Of a stretch of DNA of 16,614 bases, positions 14,905 through 16,614 are shown piece after piece. The notes below the pieces were generated by a model, which saw only the letters and a list, made by a program, of their open reading frames with translations, had not been told where the DNA came from and did no database searches. The stretch lies in assembly GCA_000434995.1 (NCBI GenBank), contig FR895307.1, forward strand, positions 1 through 16,614, read 5' to 3'. Numbering within the stretch: the first letter of the stretch is position 1; each line of letters opens with the position of its first letter. A program made the position numbers and the translations under genes. The DNA comes from Firmicutes bacterium CAG:341. Lineage in GTDB: Bacteria; Bacillota; Clostridia; Oscillospirales; Acutalibacteraceae.

Positions 14905-14932
14905 AAAAAGTGCCACAAAAGTGGCACTTTTT
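14905..14932 (-). terminator. Rho-independent terminator after the oxaloacetate decarboxylase/carboxyltransferase gene
   Basis: A perfect 12-bp stem (AAAAAGTGCCAC at 14905-14916 with GTGGCACTTTTT at 14921-14932) surrounds the loop AAAA, with A/T ends giving a U-run in either direction. It lies 13 bases after the stop codon at 14946 and ends the biotin-enzyme operon. Confidence 0.9.
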
Positions 14933-14945
14933 ATAAGTTTGTTAA

Positions 14946-16343
14946 TTAAACAGGATGAACTTTTGATTCAAAGTCTTCATGCTTACCGTCAAGATTGTAT
15001 TTTTTATCTCTTCTCTTTTGGAAGAACTTAACTGCAACCTGACCGAACTGGGCATATGAAAGAACATCTTCTTCCTGCTCATAATATTCTTTAATTTCAT
15101 CCTTGAAATCATCAATTTTATCATGAATAAGGTCAGCAGGGCGGCAGGTGATAATTTCATCATCGCCTACAATCTTCTTCTGGAATTCAGGGTCAATATC
15201 ACAAGGTGTTTTACCGTACTTACCGGCAACCATATCCTTAAATTCCTTGGTTACCATCTTATATCTTTCACCCATAATAACATTGAAAACAGCCTGTGTA
15301 CCAACGATTTGAGATGTAGGAGTAACAAGCGGTGGGTAACCTGAATCTTCCCTTACTCTCGGAACTTCGGCAAGAACTTCATCAAGCTTATCTGCCTTGC
15401 CTGCCTGCTTAAGCTGTGACACAAGGTTAGAAAGCATACCACCCGGAACCTGATAAAGAAGAGTATTAGCGTCAACACCAAGCATTTTAGGGTCAAGAAG
15501 ACCTGATTTAAGATACTTTTCACGAAGCGGTGTGAAGAAATCTCTGATTTCTGAAAGAGCCTTAATATCAAGACCTGTATCATACTCTGTACCTTTAAGT
15601 GCGGCAACCATTGATTCGGTAGCCGGGTGAGAAGTACCCATAGCAAGCGGACTCATAGCAGTATCAATTACATCAACACCTGCTTCAATACCCTTAAGGT
15701 GAACCATAGAAGCAAGGCCTGAAGTATAGTGAGAGTGAAGCTGAACAGGAATATCAACTGTACTTTTAAGTGCTTTAACAAGGTCATAAGTTCCGTAAGG
15801 AGTTAAAAGACCTGCCATATCTTTAATACAGATTGAATCTGCACCGGCGTTTTCAAGTTGCTTTGCATAATTGCAATAATAATCAATATCAAAAACAGGG
15901 CCGGTGGTATATGAAATAGCAGCCTGAACATGACCGCCGTATTTCTTGGCTGCATCAATAGCTGTTTGAAGGTTACGAACATCGTTAAGAGCATCAAATA
16001 TTCTTAAAATATCAATACCGTTATCAATACTCTTTTTTACAAAATAATCAACGAGTTCATCAGAATAATGGCGGTAGCCGAGCATATTCTGACCTCTGAA
16101 AAGCATTTGAAGCTTTGTGTTAGGACATTTTTTACGAATAAGACGAAGCCTATCCCAAGGGTCTTCATCAAGGAATCGAAGACAACTGTCGAAAGTTGCA
16201 CCACCCCAACATTCAAGTGAGTGGTAGCCGATTTTATCCATTTTTTCGAGGATGTCTTCAAATTCGTCAGTTCTCATACGAGTTGCAATCAAAGACTGAT
16301 GAGCATCACGGAGAACTGTTTCAGTAATACCGATTTTAGCCAT
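14946..16343 (-). CDS. Carboxyltransferase subunit of oxaloacetate decarboxylase / pyruvate carboxylase subunit B (no biotin domain)
   Basis: The 465-residue protein is the carboxyltransferase of the OadA/PycB family, moving CO2 between oxaloacetate and the biotin carrier. The metal and catalytic residues fit the family: D13 in TVLRDAHQS, K174 in IKDMAGLLTPYG (the carbamylated Lys) and H203/H205 in QLHSHYTSG; CWGGATFD (45-52) and FRGQNMLGYRHY (82-93) are further signatures. It ends after the conserved C-terminal helical region without the biotinyl domain that classical OadA carries; that domain is a separate gene 12 bases upstream. In Clostridia such sets usually belong to a Na+-pumping oxaloacetate decarboxylase (with membrane subunits OadB and OadG) or to a two-part pyruvate carboxylase. 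The deciding neighbours lie beyond the right edge. An AGAGGTG ribosome site overlaps the stop of the carrier gene, and a terminator follows. Confidence 0.93.
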   Translation of the reverse strand: MAKIGITETVLRDAHQSLIATRMRTDEFEDILEKMDKIGYHSLECWGGATFDSCLRFLDEDPWDRLRLIRKKCPNTKLQMLFRGQNMLGYRHYSDELVDYFVKKSIDNGIDILRIFDALNDVRNLQTAIDAAKKYGGHVQAAISYTTGPVFDIDYYCNYAKQLENAGADSICIKDMAGLLTPYGTYDLVKALKSTVDIPVQLHSHYTSGLASMVHLKGIEAGVDVIDTAMSPLAMGTSHPATESMVAALKGTEYDTGLDIKALSEIRDFFTPLREKYLKSGLLDPKMLGVDANTLLYQVPGGMLSNLVSQLKQAGKADKLDEVLAEVPRVREDSGYPPLVTPTSQIVGTQAVFNVIMGERYKMVTKEFKDMVAGKYGKTPCDIDPEFQKKIVGDDEIITCRPADLIHDKIDDFKDEIKEYYEQEEDVLSYAQFGQVAVKFFQKRRDKKYNLDGKHEDFESKVHPV

Positions 16344-16355
16344 TTATGACACCTC

Positions 16356-16614
16356 TTAGTTTAATGTAATGATAACCTGGCCTGCTTCAACGCTGTCACT
16401 CTTTGAAACATTGATTGATGCAACAGTACCATCCTGTGGAGCAACGATTTCATTTTCCATTTTCATAGCTTCAAGAATGCAAAGAACTGAACCGCTTGAA
16501 ACTGAATCGCCTACTGAAACCTTAACATCAAGGATAGTACCAGGCATAGGAGCTTCAACCTTAACTGAACCTTCTGAACCCTGAGCTGCCGGTGCAGGAG
16601 CTGCGGCAGGAGCA
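16356..16614 (-). CDS. Biotin carboxyl carrier protein (biotinyl domain), 5' end outside the window
   Basis: Eighty-five codons plus the stop are visible, and the frame stays open to the right edge. The visible part starts in an Ala/Pro-rich linker (APAAAPAPAAQGSEGS) and continues as a biotinyl domain: PMPGTI, then VSVGDSVSSGSVLCILEAMKMENEI with the biotin-accepting Lys in AMKM, and a final GQVIITLN. An internal ATG at 16547 codes the Met of PMPG and is not the true start, because the linker is in frame before it. The domain carries CO2 for the carboxyltransferase encoded next, with which it forms an operon (12-base gap). The Ala/Pro linker is typical of small decarboxylase carrier subunits in Clostridia. 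It could also be the tail of a longer protein. Confidence 0.9.
   Translation of the reverse strand, partial: APAAAPAPAAQGSEGSVKVEAPMPGTILDVKVSVGDSVSSGSVLCILEAMKMENEIVAPQDGTVASINVSKSDSVEAGQVIITLN

Noticed and set aside
16356..16547. Complete 63-residue biotin protein starting at the ATG at 16547
   Set aside because: That Met belongs to the PMPG motif; the Ala/Pro linker before it is in frame and reaches the window edge, and no ribosome site lies before the ATG.

Overview
The window looks like chromosomal DNA from an AT-rich, gut-type member of the Clostridia (Eubacteriales; Ruminococcaceae/Oscillospiraceae-like). This is an inference from low GC, strong GGAGG ribosome sites, AT-rich sigma-A type promoters, short U-run terminators, a GSI-alpha glutamine synthetase, a split ferredoxin-rich glutamate synthase, and secreted proteins of the LRR and FnIII/Big_2 kind. 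No species can be fixed from the sequence alone. All genes but one lie on the minus strand.

The core (about 300-9100) is a nitrogen-assimilation cluster, read right to left. It holds glutamine synthetase (7626-8978), an ammonium channel fused to a PII domain (5682-7439), and a five-gene operon (308-5359) for a split glutamate synthase. The three classical GOGAT domains are separate proteins: glutaminase 4256-5359, ferredoxin plus FMN synthase 2754-4256, GXGXG 308-1042. Between the last two lie a four-cluster Fe-S protein (2301-2738) and an FAD/NAD oxidoreductase (1039-2301), which probably replace the usual GltD electron-input subunit. Together the genes import and sense ammonium, make glutamine, and convert glutamine plus 2-oxoglutarate to glutamate. 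Control elements visible here are a full-consensus glnA promoter followed at once by an intrinsic terminator, a structured RNA between glnA and amt that ends in a terminator, and a perfect 15-bp dyad just downstream of a plausible promoter of the glutamate synthase operon.

Right of the cluster are a membrane-anchored CapA-type metallophosphoesterase-like protein (9186-10388, minus) and a divergent Ca2+/Na+ antiporter (10468-11469, plus). The antiporter converges, through a shared hairpin terminator, on a large secreted protein (11509-14737, minus). That protein has a signal peptide, an unrecognised N-terminal region, a helical FIVAR-like segment, a Cys-pair repeat array, a Pro/Thr linker, FnIII and Big_2 domains. 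Its frame is broken near 12661-12677, in a repeat unit that also seems to lack its middle.

The right end holds the carboxyltransferase subunit of a biotin-dependent oxaloacetate decarboxylase/pyruvate carboxylase (14946-16343) and its biotin carrier (16356 to the edge). The left end holds the first 61 codons of a secreted, probably BspA-like LRR protein. I saw no tRNA, rRNA, CRISPR array, insertion sequence or phage gene. The best candidates for undescribed biology are the RNA elements around glnA/amt and the non-GltD electron module of the glutamate synthase.
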